NCBI RefSeq assembly: GCF_012912005.1
Contig: NZ_JABBEA010000014.1
Location: 90,246 to 154,245, forward strand
Direction: 5' to 3'
Length of the DNA: 64,000 nt
Origin: Paenibacillus sp. SZ31
GTDB taxonomy: Bacteria; Bacillota; Bacilli; Paenibacillales; Paenibacillaceae
In this document: positions 8,137 through 16,569 of the stretch, in pieces
How positions within the stretch are numbered: position 1 is the stretch's first letter
Layout: every line of letters begins with the position of its first letter
The notes under the pieces: model-generated
Databases searched by the model: none
The model's input: only the letters and a program-made list of their open reading frames with translations
Told to the model about the DNA's origin: nothing
Program-made: the position numbers and the translations under genes

Positions 8137-9003
8137 ATGAAAGTTGGACTCAGCACCTACAGTCTGCAACAAGCATTGGATCGCAAAGAATTGACCGTAC
8201 CAGATGCCATTCGCTGGATCGCCGATCAGGGCGGGGAACATGTGGAGATTGTACCGATGGGATTCAGTCTGATTGATAATCCGGAGTTGATTGATGAGAT
8301 TAAAGCTGTGGCAAAAGAGGTCGGGATCGACATTTCCAATTACGCCATCGGCGCAAACTTCGCTGTTCAGGAGGACGCCGAAGCGTTGGAGCAAGAGATC
8401 CAGAATGTGATGCGACATGTGGATGTGGCTGCTGCGTTGGGAGTAAAGCTGATGCGTCATGACGTGGCTTTCCGCCCCGCACCAGAGGGAACCGTAGCAC
8501 AGTTCGAGATCGACCTGCCGGTACTAGTGAAAGCTTGTCAGCGGATAGCTGATTATGCAGCGGGTTTTGGAATCACAACAAGCGTGGAGAACCATGGGTA
8601 TTATGTGCAGTCGAGTGAGCGGATTCAGCGTGTGCTCCACGAAACGGCGCGGGATAACTTCAAGACTACGCTGGATGTCGGCAATTTCCTCTGTGTGGAT
8701 GAAGATCCGGTGAGTGCCGTAAAAAATAACATTCCGTACGCGTCGATCGTGCACGCCAAAGACTTCTACTGGAGACCTTCGTACCGAAATCCCGGTGAAG
8801 GCTGGTTCCAAACCTCGCATGGCAATTACCTGCGCGGTGCCATTGTGGGCCAAGGCGATATCGACATGCCTGAAGTGTTCCGTGTGTTGAAAAAATCCGG
8901 GTATGACGGATATATCTCGGTTGAATTTGAAGGCATGGAGGATTGCAAAACGGCTTCACGCATTGCCATGGATAACGTTCGCCGCCTATGGGAAGAGGCA
9001 TAG
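8137..9003 (+). CDS. TIM-barrel sugar phosphate isomerase/epimerase-like protein
   Basis: 288 residues, AP-endonuclease-2/xylose-isomerase-like TIM barrel, start MKVGLSTYSLQQAL after GGAGAGGATGAGGG. Candidate metal ligands appear at the expected strand ends: GGEHVEIVP (Glu), SVENHG (Glu), TLDVGN (Asp), HAKDFYW (His/Asp) and SVEFEGMED (Glu). It is a clear paralogue of the gene at 25181 (shared MKVGLSTYSL start, NHG, DxGNF, RGAIVGQGDI, VEFEGME). It lies between the GH35 gene and a Gfo/Idh/MocA oxidoreductase gene. Families with this fold include inosose isomerases, tagatose/psicose epimerases and the lyase subunits acting on 3-keto-glycosides. The paralogue pair plus the dehydrogenase makes the last option attractive, but not proven. 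Confidence 0.85.
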   Translation: MKVGLSTYSLQQALDRKELTVPDAIRWIADQGGEHVEIVPMGFSLIDNPELIDEIKAVAKEVGIDISNYAIGANFAVQEDAEALEQEIQNVMRHVDVAAALGVKLMRHDVAFRPAPEGTVAQFEIDLPVLVKACQRIADYAAGFGITTSVENHGYYVQSSERIQRVLHETARDNFKTTLDVGNFLCVDEDPVSAVKNNIPYASIVHAKDFYWRPSYRNPGEGWFQTSHGNYLRGAIVGQGDIDMPEVFRVLKKSGYDGYISVEFEGMEDCKTASRIAMDNVRRLWEEA

Positions 9004-9059
9004 GGCTGAGTATTTGTTTTAAATGAATAAAATTGAATCAAATTTTAAAGAAGGCGTGA

Positions 9060-9193
9060 GTAACAGAGGTGAAGCTTGGAACTGTAGGAGCGTTAGCGAC
9101 CGCCTTTGTATGCGGATTTCAACCGCTAGAGCGGTCAATAAAAGAAATTTGCAGACAACAGCGGCCGAAAGTCCAAGCATTCACCGTCGTTAC
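9060..9193. repeat. Structured palindromic repeat, copy 1
   Basis: The outer arms GTAAC-AGA-GGTGAA-GCTTGGA (from 9060) and their inverse at 9172-9193 (TCCAAGC-A-TTCACC...GTTAC) pair almost completely. Inside is a second stem, TGCGGATTTC with GAAATTTGCA, and GCGACCGCC facing GCGGCC. A diverged second copy is at 10801-10954. Where the copies differ, both sides of a stem change together, so the folded form is conserved. There is no coding capacity. It fills the spacer between the TIM-barrel gene and the dehydrogenase gene. Confidence 0.75.
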
Positions 9194-9253
9194 GTTAAGC
9201 CGAGTATAATTTCTTGAGTCAATTCATATGAAAACGATGGAGGAATCAGCACT

Positions 9254-10312
9254 ATGTCCAAATTGAAAGTCGCCGTTATCGGTGCCGGATCCATATCCGA
9301 TTGTCATTTGCAAGCCTACGCCAGTAATCCCGACGTTGAAATATACGCCATCTGTGACCTTAATGAAGCGCGTGCCACAGAAGTGGCGAAGCAATATAAT
9401 GCACCTCATGTGTTTACCGATTACAAGGAACTGCTCGCACTGCCCGAGATCCATTCCATCAGCATCTGTACATGGAACGACTCTCACGCGGAGATTAGCA
9501 TTGCTGCTCTGGACGCGGGTAAAAACGTGCTGTGTGAGAAACCGCTCTGCCAAACCGTTGAGGATGCGCTCGAAGTAGAGAAGGCCGTTCATCGCAGCGG
9601 AAAGCTTCTGCAGGTCGGTTTTGTTCGCCGCTATAGCGACAATGCACAGATTCTGAAGAAGTTTATTGACGAAGGTGAATTGGGCGAGATCTATTATGCC
9701 AAAGCCTCCAGTCTACGGCGTCTGGGCAATCCGGGTGGCTGGTTCTCGGATATTAACCGCTCCGGCGGCGGTCCGCTGATCGATATCGGGGTGCATGTGA
9801 TCGATATCTGCTGGTATCTGATGGGCAGACCAAAGGTAAAATCCGTCTCCGCTAACGTATCTAACCGATTGGGGAACCGCTCGAACATTAACAATCTGTC
9901 ATTCTACAAAGCAGCGGATTATGATGCGGAACAGAACACCGTTGAGGACATGGCGAATGCCCTGATTCGTTTCGAGAACGGTGCGAGCCTACTCGTGGAC
10001 GTTAGCTTCACGCTCCATGCCAAAGCGGATGAGACCTCGGTCAAACTATATGGCGACAAAGGCGGTGCAGAGCTGGAGCCGGAAATTTCGATCATTGGCG
10101 AGAAATTCAACACCATTTTGAACATGACTCCACAGGTGGATTTCAAATCATTTGACTTTATGGGCTCGTTCCGCAATGAAATCAACCATTTTATAGATAG
10201 CACGCAGGGCCGCAAAGAGACACTTAGTCCCGTCGAGGATGGCGTCGAGGTAATGAAAATGCTCTGCGCCATATACGAATCAGCCCGCCAAGGTCGCGAA
10301 ATTACACTATAG
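9254..10312 (+). CDS. Gfo/Idh/MocA family NAD(P)-dependent sugar dehydrogenase
   Basis: 352 residues; start MSKLKVAVIGAGSIS at 9254 after GATGGAGG. The N-terminal Rossmann domain has the GxGxxS nucleotide motif (residues 9-14), and the family motif CEKPLC follows near residue 97. The C-terminal domain has GGGPLIDIGVHVIDICWYLMG, with the conserved Asp-x-Gly-x-His used in catalysis by family members. These enzymes oxidise or reduce sugars, inositols and glycosides at a ring carbon. It is directly downstream of a TIM-barrel isomerase/lyase-like gene, a pairing seen in inositol catabolism and in 3-keto-glycoside cleavage. No signal peptide or Tat motif, so it acts in the cytoplasm. Substrate is not deducible from sequence alone. 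Confidence 0.9.
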   Translation: MSKLKVAVIGAGSISDCHLQAYASNPDVEIYAICDLNEARATEVAKQYNAPHVFTDYKELLALPEIHSISICTWNDSHAEISIAALDAGKNVLCEKPLCQTVEDALEVEKAVHRSGKLLQVGFVRRYSDNAQILKKFIDEGELGEIYYAKASSLRRLGNPGGWFSDINRSGGGPLIDIGVHVIDICWYLMGRPKVKSVSANVSNRLGNRSNINNLSFYKAADYDAEQNTVEDMANALIRFENGASLLVDVSFTLHAKADETSVKLYGDKGGAELEPEISIIGEKFNTILNMTPQVDFKSFDFMGSFRNEINHFIDSTQGRKETLSPVEDGVEVMKMLCAIYESARQGREITL

Positions 10313-10517
10313 AGATAGAACTGTAATGCGTTGATAATCACGTTGATACTTTACTACTCCCGTGGCATTGAAAGTTATGAGCACTTTTCTCCTGCCAATG
10401 ATCTAGCTCCGCTCCGGCGGGATTCGGATTCTTCCTCCCCGCTCACGGTTGGAGCAGAGAGCGAGCACTAACGAATCTGAGGCATCTTATTCAAGGATTT
10501 GGAGCGCTAGCAGAAAT
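10313..10517. other. Non-coding spacer, no gene seen
   Basis: No convincing reading frame or RBS. Near 10473 the string GAATCTGAGGCATCTTATT resembles the ends of the palindromic element that follows (GGAACCTGAGACACGCTAT and the inverse of GACGCCCTGAGTTCC), so this may be a decayed partial copy of it. Confidence 0.4.
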
Positions 10518-10662
10518 CTAAGGAACCTGAGACACGCTATATCAGAACAAACAGCCAATTACAGCGTTTTTACCACCTAATTTCGGAAAATAACGTGTCT
10601 GATGTTTCTTACAATTTAAAAAGAGGACCAAAAGGCTAAATAAGACGCCCTGAGTTCCTTAG
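10518..10662. repeat. Palindromic repeat element of a second type
   Basis: Ends CTAAGGAAC (10518-10526) and GTTCCTTAG (10654-10662) are perfect inverted repeats. Inside, GACACGCTAT (10531-10540) faces ATAACGTGTC (near 10590) as a second stem with one G-T pair. It is about 145 bp with no coding capacity. Confidence 0.6.
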
Positions 10663-10800
10663 AAAAAAACTTTACTCATTCGCCAGGATCAGTCGCTTGG
10701 ATTTCCCTATAGAAAAGAGGGAAATTGGGTTCATATTAATTGAAGATGGCACCGCAATCGAAATAACAAAGTTACTACGCCCCTTAATAGTTAAACTAGC

Positions 10801-10954
10801 GTTTACGCCAAAACGTAGAGTGCAGAACCAATCTGAAGAAGCGAAGCGCTCGCCTTTATCCCCGGATTTCCAACAATTATAAAGTGAAATAAAAGAAATC
10901 TGGGGATAACAGCGATCAAAAGATGGTACTGCACTCGGAGTGACCAGGCGTAAC
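10801..10954. repeat. Structured palindromic repeat, copy 2
   Basis: Same architecture as 9060-9193. Outer arms GTTTACGCC...GAGTGCAG-AACCA face TGGT-ACTGCACTC...GGCGTAAC. The inner stem is CCCCGGATTTC with GAAATCTGGGG. The shared core AGCG-AGCG-CGCCTTT...GGATTTC...AATAAAAGAAAT...AACAGCG is recognisable in both copies. It lies 44 bases before the second GH29 gene. Confidence 0.75.
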
Positions 10955-10998
10955 ATACAAGGTTTATCTTTTATCTAATCCAAAGGAGATGAAACAGA

Positions 10999-12411
10999 AT
11001 GAGCGAAACCAATGAAACCTTACTGGAGCAGGAAGAGCAGATCGTCGAAGCCGGCGTGCACAATTTTAGCAAAGAGGATGAATGGATCAAACCGGAAGAT
11101 CCGCTGCTGAATGAGCGGCTGGAGTGGTTCAAGGATCAGAAGCTGGGGCTGATGATGCACTGGGGACCCTATTCCCAGCTTGGTCTCGTGGAATCCTGGG
11201 CGCTGAGCGACGAGGATGGCGATTGGTCGCGCGATGACATCGACTGGACGGATGACATGGAAGACTTCAAGCGGGAATATTTCGATCTGAATAAAACCTT
11301 CAATCCGATTCGTTTCCAACCCGAGGAATGGGCACAGATGGCGGCAGATAACGGGTTCAAATACTTCCTGTTCACCACCAAGCACCATGACGGTTTCTGC
11401 ATGTGGGATACCAAGACGACGGATTACCGGATTACGGGTAAGAACACGCCTTTTCATACCCATAAGTATGCGGACATCTGTCGAGCACTGTTTGACGCTT
11501 TTCGGGCCAAGGGATTGGGCATCTCAGCGTATTTCTCCAAAGCGGACTGGCATACCCCGTATTACTGGGCACCGGGCATGGAGCGTGGACGTCATATGTG
11601 GCGCGGCCCTTCGTATGATCCCCATAAGTATCCATGGTTGTGGGAGAAATTCGTAGAGTTCACACATGAGCAGATCATGGAACTGCTGACCAATTACGGG
11701 AGGATCGAATGTCTGTGGCTGGATGCCGGCTGGGTGCGCGAAGGTCGCCATGGTCAGGATATCAGGCTGGGAGAAGTCGTGGAACGGGCGCGTCAGACCA
11801 CACAACCTTGGCTTCTGTCCGCAGATCGCACCGTGGGTGGGCCGTATGAGAATATCGTTACCCCCGAGCAGACCATACCGGAACATCCGATGAACATTCC
11901 ATGGGAGAGCTGTATTACCGTGGGGAACTCCTTTGCTTTTGGATTTGATGATCAGTATAAAACGGGAAGACAGCTGGCACATATTCTACTCGAAGTCGTG
12001 TCCAAGGGTGGTAACCTGGCACTGAATGTAGGACCGCAACCCGATGGGCGTCTGCCAAAAGGGGCTATTCGAGGCATCAAGGGCCTCGGTGAATGGTTGG
12101 GTACTCATGGAGAAGGCGTCTATGGAACCCGGATCTGCGGGCCATATTTTACGAAGGATTGGGCTTTCACCCAGAAGGAAGAGATCAACACCGTATATGC
12201 CTTCCGTTTATACCGAAACGAGAATGAGACCGTACAACCACAGTTAACCATTCCTTATCTGGAAAAGGTAGAGCGGATCGAACTCGTCGGTAGCGATGAC
12301 GTACTTTCGTATCAGCAAACGGGAGACGGACTTCTTGTGGATCTGCCCCAATCCGCTGCAACGAGTGAAGCGCCCATCACACATACGTTCAGATTGGTCA
12401 CAAGCGCATAG
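10999..12411 (+). CDS. GH29 family alpha-L-fucosidase (second, divergent)
   Basis: 470 residues, start MSETNETLLEQEEQ after CAAAGGAGATG. The GH29 barrel is clear: LGLMMHWGPYSQLG, TTKHHDGFCMWDT, and LWLDAGWV with Asp242 as the expected nucleophile; GGNLALNVGPQPDGR marks the end of the barrel. The acidic N-terminal extension (residues 1-30) is unusual. It is only distantly related to the enzyme at 4619, so the two probably cut different fucose linkages, or this one acts on a related 6-deoxy or galacto-configured sugar. No signal peptide. It is monocistronic, bounded by a repeat upstream and a terminator downstream. Confidence 0.88.
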   Translation: MSETNETLLEQEEQIVEAGVHNFSKEDEWIKPEDPLLNERLEWFKDQKLGLMMHWGPYSQLGLVESWALSDEDGDWSRDDIDWTDDMEDFKREYFDLNKTFNPIRFQPEEWAQMAADNGFKYFLFTTKHHDGFCMWDTKTTDYRITGKNTPFHTHKYADICRALFDAFRAKGLGISAYFSKADWHTPYYWAPGMERGRHMWRGPSYDPHKYPWLWEKFVEFTHEQIMELLTNYGRIECLWLDAGWVREGRHGQDIRLGEVVERARQTTQPWLLSADRTVGGPYENIVTPEQTIPEHPMNIPWESCITVGNSFAFGFDDQYKTGRQLAHILLEVVSKGGNLALNVGPQPDGRLPKGAIRGIKGLGEWLGTHGEGVYGTRICGPYFTKDWAFTQKEEINTVYAFRLYRNENETVQPQLTIPYLEKVERIELVGSDDVLSYQQTGDGLLVDLPQSAATSEAPITHTFRLVTSA

Positions 12412-12425
12412 AATGCCATGTCAAT

Positions 12426-12457
12426 TCCGGGGGAGATATAACCACCTCCGGGATTTT
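12426..12457 (+). terminator. Intrinsic terminator after GH29
   Basis: CCGGGGG pairs with CCTCCGG (one G-T pair) over an 11-base loop, followed closely by a run of seven T residues. Confidence 0.8.
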
Positions 12458-12558
12458 TTTATTCATACATAAGGAATACAATTTCCGATAGAAACGGCTC
12501 GTAATCGCTTGTCACACAAGGATTTATGGAATAAAGAGAAGTCGGAGAAAATTGCAAA

Positions 12559-12588
12559 TTGATAAAAGTTTATCGGGCGATGTACTAT
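12559..12588 (+). promoter_or_regulatory. Candidate promoter of the Lpl-type transporter operon
   Basis: TTGATA (12559-12564), an 18-base spacer and TACTAT (12583-12588). The leader that follows is about 135 bases and contains an inverted repeat, TGTAAT-N5-ATTACA (12683-12699), just before the RBS; this could be an operator or small hairpin. The rest of the 12458-12725 spacer shows nothing recognisable. Confidence 0.35.
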
Positions 12589-12725
12589 CAAATCAAGAAA
12601 GCGCTACCTGATATGAATGTTTACATCATATTTGTTGAACAAGGAACTATGAACAGAAAAAAGGATATTTAAGGGATGTAAATGTAATGTATTATTACAC
12701 TTGAGGTGTAGAAGGAGTGACGCAA

Positions 12726-13703
12726 ATGAGTCGAGCTACGGAAAGCATACCCGCCAAGATGGAACTCCAACAGAGGAAACATGTGGAGCCCAAGCGGCAG
12801 CATCCATTCATCAAAAGCCTCAAGAAACACTGGGAACTCTACCTGCTCGTGTTGCCCCCGGTATTGTATCTGTTAATCTTCAAGTACATTCCTATGGTGG
12901 GTGTCCAGATCGCCTTCAAGGACTTCAGTGTAGTCAAAGGAATCTGGGGAAGCCCGTGGGTCGGATTCAAACACTTTGAAGCCTTCTTCCAATCTCCAAA
13001 CTTCTGGCTGTTAATCAAAAACACGATAGGCATCAGCTTTTATTCCTTAATTGCCGGTTTCCCCATTCCGATCCTTCTGGCGCTGGCGCTGAATGAGATT
13101 CGAACGGGTTACTTCAAAAAGACTGTGCAGATGGTCACTTACGCTCCGCATTTTATCTCAACGGTTGTTATGGTATCCATTATCATTCTGATGCTCTCCC
13201 CGCATGTCGGCGTGGTAGACAAGCTGTTCACACTGCTCGGCTTCCCGATGACGAACTTCATGGGTATTCCGGAATACTTCAAATCGATCTATGTCTGGTC
13301 AGGTGTGTGGCAGGGCATGGGATATTCATCAATTATATATATCGCAGCTCTTGCTGGTGTTGATCCATCTCTCTATGAAGCAGCAAAGATGGACGGCGCA
13401 TCAAGGCTTCGGAAAATATGGCACATCGACCTCCCGTCGCTCGTTCCAGTCACCGTTATCATGCTGATTCTGAGTCTGGGCAGCATTATGGGCGTGGGCT
13501 TTGAGAAAATATACCTGATGCAGAATCCACTCAACACAAGCGCTTCGGAGGTCATCTCCACGTATGTGTACAAGGTAGGTCTGATCGGGGCAAATTTCAG
13601 CTTCTCCTCGGCAGTAGGGTTCTTCAACTCCATTATCAACCTGATCCTGCTGGTTATCGTCAACGGCATATCGCGCAAACTATCCCAGAACAGCTTGTGG
13701 TAA
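12726..13703 (+). CDS. Sugar ABC transporter permease, LplB type
   Basis: 325 residues. ATG 12726 lies 8 bases after AAGGAG; a GTG at 12717 overlaps that RBS and is unlikely. After a charged cytoplasmic N-terminus come about six membrane helices (LYLLVLPPVLYLLIFKYIP first). The EAA loop that contacts the ATPase reads EAAKMDGASRLRKIWHIDLP. It resembles LplB/YtcP-type importers that use a shared MsmX-like ATPase; none is encoded nearby, in keeping with that. It pairs with the next permease and the lipoprotein at 14757 to import oligosaccharides for the surrounding hydrolases. Confidence 0.92.
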   Translation: MSRATESIPAKMELQQRKHVEPKRQHPFIKSLKKHWELYLLVLPPVLYLLIFKYIPMVGVQIAFKDFSVVKGIWGSPWVGFKHFEAFFQSPNFWLLIKNTIGISFYSLIAGFPIPILLALALNEIRTGYFKKTVQMVTYAPHFISTVVMVSIIILMLSPHVGVVDKLFTLLGFPMTNFMGIPEYFKSIYVWSGVWQGMGYSSIIYIAALAGVDPSLYEAAKMDGASRLRKIWHIDLPSLVPVTVIMLILSLGSIMGVGFEKIYLMQNPLNTSASEVISTYVYKVGLIGANFSFSSAVGFFNSIINLILLVIVNGISRKLSQNSLW

Positions 13704-13718
13704 AGGAGGAGCTTATCC

Positions 13719-14627
13719 ATGTTCAACCTGATTAATCGTAACCGGATCAAGGACCCGCTTGGTGACCGCATTTTCATGACATTTAACTATATTTTTCTGT
13801 TCGCCATACTGCTAACAGTGTTTTATCCACTCTTGTATATCATCAGTTCTTCGTTCAGCTCTTCACGAGCCGTGACATCCGGTCAGGTGTGGCTGTTCCC
13901 GGTAGACTTTAACATCAAGGCGTACATCTCCATTTTCAAAAGCCAACAGCTTATGCTCGGTTTTTATAACACGATCATCTACACCGTGGTGGGCACGTTC
14001 ATTAACGTGGTGCTGACCGTCATGCTGGCGTATCCTTTGTCACGAAAATCGTTCTATGGACGAGGTGCCATCATTATTTTCATGATGATCACGATGTTCT
14101 TTGATGGTGGTCTGATTCCCACCTACCTCTTGATGAAGGATTTGCACCTGCTCGATACACGTTGGGCGATGTGGCTGCCCGGGGCGCTCGCAGTATTCCA
14201 GGTCATCGTGGCAAGAACTTTCTTCCAATCTTCCATTCCGGAAGAACTCGGGGAGGCCGCGGAAATGGACGGTTGCCGGGATATCCGGTATCTGATCAGC
14301 GTAGTTCTTCCCTTATCAAAGCCCATTCTGGCGGTCATGACACTTATGTATGCCGTAGGCCACTGGAATGCGTACTTTGATGCATTGATCTACCTGCGTT
14401 CCGAGAAATTGTTCCCTCTACAATACGTGCTTCGCAATCTGCTTATCCTGAACGCGGCTGATCCGGCGATGCTCGCCAATACCAGCCAACAGATGCGGGA
14501 CCAAGGGTTCGAGCAGGTGTTGAAATATGCACTGATCGTTGTGGCGAGTATTCCAATTCTGATCATGTATCCATTTGTACAGAAGCATTTTGTTAAAGGG
14601 GTCATGGTTGGTTCCCTCAAAGGTTAA
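13719..14627 (+). CDS. Sugar ABC transporter permease, LplC/YtcP type
   Basis: 302 residues, start MFNLINRNRIKDPLGDR after AAAGGAGGAG, 15 bases behind its partner permease. Six helices are visible (IFLFAILLTVFYPLLYIISSS first); the EAA loop is EAAEMDGCRDIRYLISVVLP, and the C-terminus FVKGVMVGSLKG is the usual ending of this carbohydrate permease subfamily. It forms the inner-membrane heterodimer with the product of 12726. Very confident on family; the sugar is inferred only from neighbours. Confidence 0.93.
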   Translation: MFNLINRNRIKDPLGDRIFMTFNYIFLFAILLTVFYPLLYIISSSFSSSRAVTSGQVWLFPVDFNIKAYISIFKSQQLMLGFYNTIIYTVVGTFINVVLTVMLAYPLSRKSFYGRGAIIIFMMITMFFDGGLIPTYLLMKDLHLLDTRWAMWLPGALAVFQVIVARTFFQSSIPEELGEAAEMDGCRDIRYLISVVLPLSKPILAVMTLMYAVGHWNAYFDALIYLRSEKLFPLQYVLRNLLILNAADPAMLANTSQQMRDQGFEQVLKYALIVVASIPILIMYPFVQKHFVKGVMVGSLKG

Positions 14628-14656
14628 TCCTTGTGAGTTAAGCCTGGTTGCCTCTT

Positions 14657-14668
14657 GAAAGGAGGTGG
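14657..14668 (+). promoter_or_regulatory. Stranded Shine-Dalgarno sequence (STAB-SD-like)
   Basis: GAAAGGAGGTGG is an 11-base perfect complement to the 16S rRNA 3' end but has no credible gene behind it. The real RBS of the lipoprotein gene is 90 bases further (AAAAAGGAGGAG). GAAAGGAGG leaders stabilise downstream mRNA ends in Bacillus (cry3A-type STAB-SD), which would favour more binding protein than permease. Confidence 0.45.
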
Positions 14669-14756
14669 AAGGAACACGCCGGCTTCCGGGGTCGATTTTA
14701 TAAACGTGCAGTACAAGTCAATAATTTGCCGTTATGAACAAAAAGGAGGAGTCAGA

Positions 14757-16394
14757 TTGAGAAAATCTTGGATTTCGATGTTGTTTCTGGTCTTTGCTTC
14801 GATGGCTTTGTTGTCCGCATGCAGTTCATCCGAGGAATCGGGTGGAAGTAGCGACGGTAGCGGGGAGAGCGGCGGTCCTGTAACCATGACCCTCTTTGCT
14901 CCGCAAGGCAAAGCGTCCATGGAAGAGAATGAATTCACCCAATTTATCGAAGACAAGTTCGACGTTACCCTAAAATGGGATCTGGCCCCAACGGACGCTT
15001 TGCAGGATCGCAGACAATTACTGCTGGCTAGTGGTGATTATCCCGAAGTGTTTCTTCACGGCAAGTTCACCACCTCAGATCTTCAAACCTATGGAAAACA
15101 GGGCGTGTTCCTTCCGCTACAAGATCTGATTCAGGAGTATGGTCCGAATCTGACCAAGATTATGGAAGAGAAGCCATACTTCAAAGAAGCTATTACGGCA
15201 CCGGATGGCAACATCTATGCGCTGCCGATCTTCAATGAATGTTACCACTGTACGTATGCACAGAAATACTGGATCAACACGGAGTGGCTTGATAATTTGG
15301 GCCTGAAAATGCCAACCACAACTGATGAACTGTATACCGTTCTGAAGGCGTTTAAGACACAAGATCCAAACGGTAACGGGAAAGCGGACGAGATTCCACT
15401 TACAGGCGCACCGAACAAGTATGTATGGAATGGCAACATTGATGCCTACCTGATGAATAGCTTTATATACAATGACAACGACAAATATCTGATCGTGAAC
15501 GATGGCAAGGTGAGTTTTGCCGCCAATCAGGAAGGCTGGAAGAAAGGGCTGGAGTACATGAACAAGCTCTATGCAGATGGCCTGATTGATCCGGCTTCCT
15601 TTACACAGAATGATCAGGCAATTGGACAGCTGGGGAACAAGGAAGGCGATGAAGTGGTCGGCTCCATTACAACGGCGCTGGTCAGTTATCTCGTGAATAC
15701 TTATGACAAAGACATCACCCGTCACCAGCACTGGGAGATCGTTCCTCCATTGAAAGGACCAGATGGAGTGCAGACGACAGGCGCCACGCAGAGCGTAGGT
15801 GAGTTTGAGTTTGCCATTACGAACAAAGCGACAGAAGCACAGCAGATTGCCGCCATCAAAATCGTAGACTACATGTTCAGTGAAGAAGGTGCGCTGTACG
15901 CGGAGTATGGACCAACTGAAGGAAAAGGCTGGAAGAAGGCAGATGCCGATGAGAAAAACATCAATGGTGAGCCGGCCAAATACAGCTACTACAACCTGCC
16001 TGAGCGTGATCCAAACGTTGTTGTGAACGAGAGTTGGTCACAGATCGGAGCACATGACTTGTCCAACACGTTCCGTAATCTGTTTGCGGAAGGACAGAAT
16101 CCTTTAGAAGCAGAGGGTTATGGTACACGTCTGGCTCAAGCTACCAATGTGTATGAACCTTATGCACCCAAAGAAGTATACCCTGCGAACGTATTTATTC
16201 GTCCAGAGGATACGGAATCAGCTGCACAACTGACTACGGCCATCAAGGATTATGTGCAGACGAATATGGCACAGTTCATTATTGGCAGCAAGAGCATTGA
16301 AAAGGAATGGGATTCGTATGTCAAAGGCTTTGATGGTCTCGGACTGAGTAATTACCTTGAGATCTACCAGCGTGCCATTGAGAAGAATCAATAA
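14757..16394 (+). CDS. Lipoprotein solute-binding component of the Lpl-type ABC importer
   Basis: 545 residues from a TTG start at 14757, chosen because AAAAAGGAGGAG lies 6 bases before it and the product then begins with a lipoprotein signal peptide (MRKSWISMLFLVFASMALLS-AC). The lipobox Cys is at residue 22, followed by a Ser/Gly/Glu-rich tether. The mature part (VTMTLFAPQGKASMEENEF, LLLASGDYPEVFL) is a long family-1-type binding protein as found with LplB/LplC permeases. It captures oligosaccharides outside and passes them to the permeases. It contains an EF-hand-like loop, DPNGNGKADEIPL, that may bind calcium. Third gene of the transporter operon. Confidence 0.92.
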   Translation: MRKSWISMLFLVFASMALLSACSSSEESGGSSDGSGESGGPVTMTLFAPQGKASMEENEFTQFIEDKFDVTLKWDLAPTDALQDRRQLLLASGDYPEVFLHGKFTTSDLQTYGKQGVFLPLQDLIQEYGPNLTKIMEEKPYFKEAITAPDGNIYALPIFNECYHCTYAQKYWINTEWLDNLGLKMPTTTDELYTVLKAFKTQDPNGNGKADEIPLTGAPNKYVWNGNIDAYLMNSFIYNDNDKYLIVNDGKVSFAANQEGWKKGLEYMNKLYADGLIDPASFTQNDQAIGQLGNKEGDEVVGSITTALVSYLVNTYDKDITRHQHWEIVPPLKGPDGVQTTGATQSVGEFEFAITNKATEAQQIAAIKIVDYMFSEEGALYAEYGPTEGKGWKKADADEKNINGEPAKYSYYNLPERDPNVVVNESWSQIGAHDLSNTFRNLFAEGQNPLEAEGYGTRLAQATNVYEPYAPKEVYPANVFIRPEDTESAAQLTTAIKDYVQTNMAQFIIGSKSIEKEWDSYVKGFDGLGLSNYLEIYQRAIEKNQ

Positions 16395-16415
16395 TTGAAG
16401 GATTCAATATAGAGG

Positions 16416-16452
16416 CTGTCCCGTCTGTCACCCGTGACCGGGACGGTCTTCT
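16416..16452 (+). terminator. Probable hairpin terminator after the binding protein
   Basis: GTCCCG (from 16419) pairs with CGGGAC (ending at 16444), with the inner TCAC/GTGA arms also complementary. It is followed by GGTCTTCTCC, a weak T-tract. It may attenuate rather than stop readthrough into the regulator gene. Confidence 0.45.
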
Positions 16453-16569
16453 CCTATGACAACCCCACGTCATCCGATATAATGTACTGAATATTTATGG
16501 AAAATTAGCGATCAGCACAGATGTTTGTCGTCATTCAGCATGAACAGTAACGGTGGGGGGATCTCGGAG

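Noticed and set aside
12490..12520. Possible cre site (TGACAAGCGATTACG on the minus strand) before the Lpl operon
   Set aside because: It has one base too many between TG and AANCG relative to the consensus, so I did not call it.
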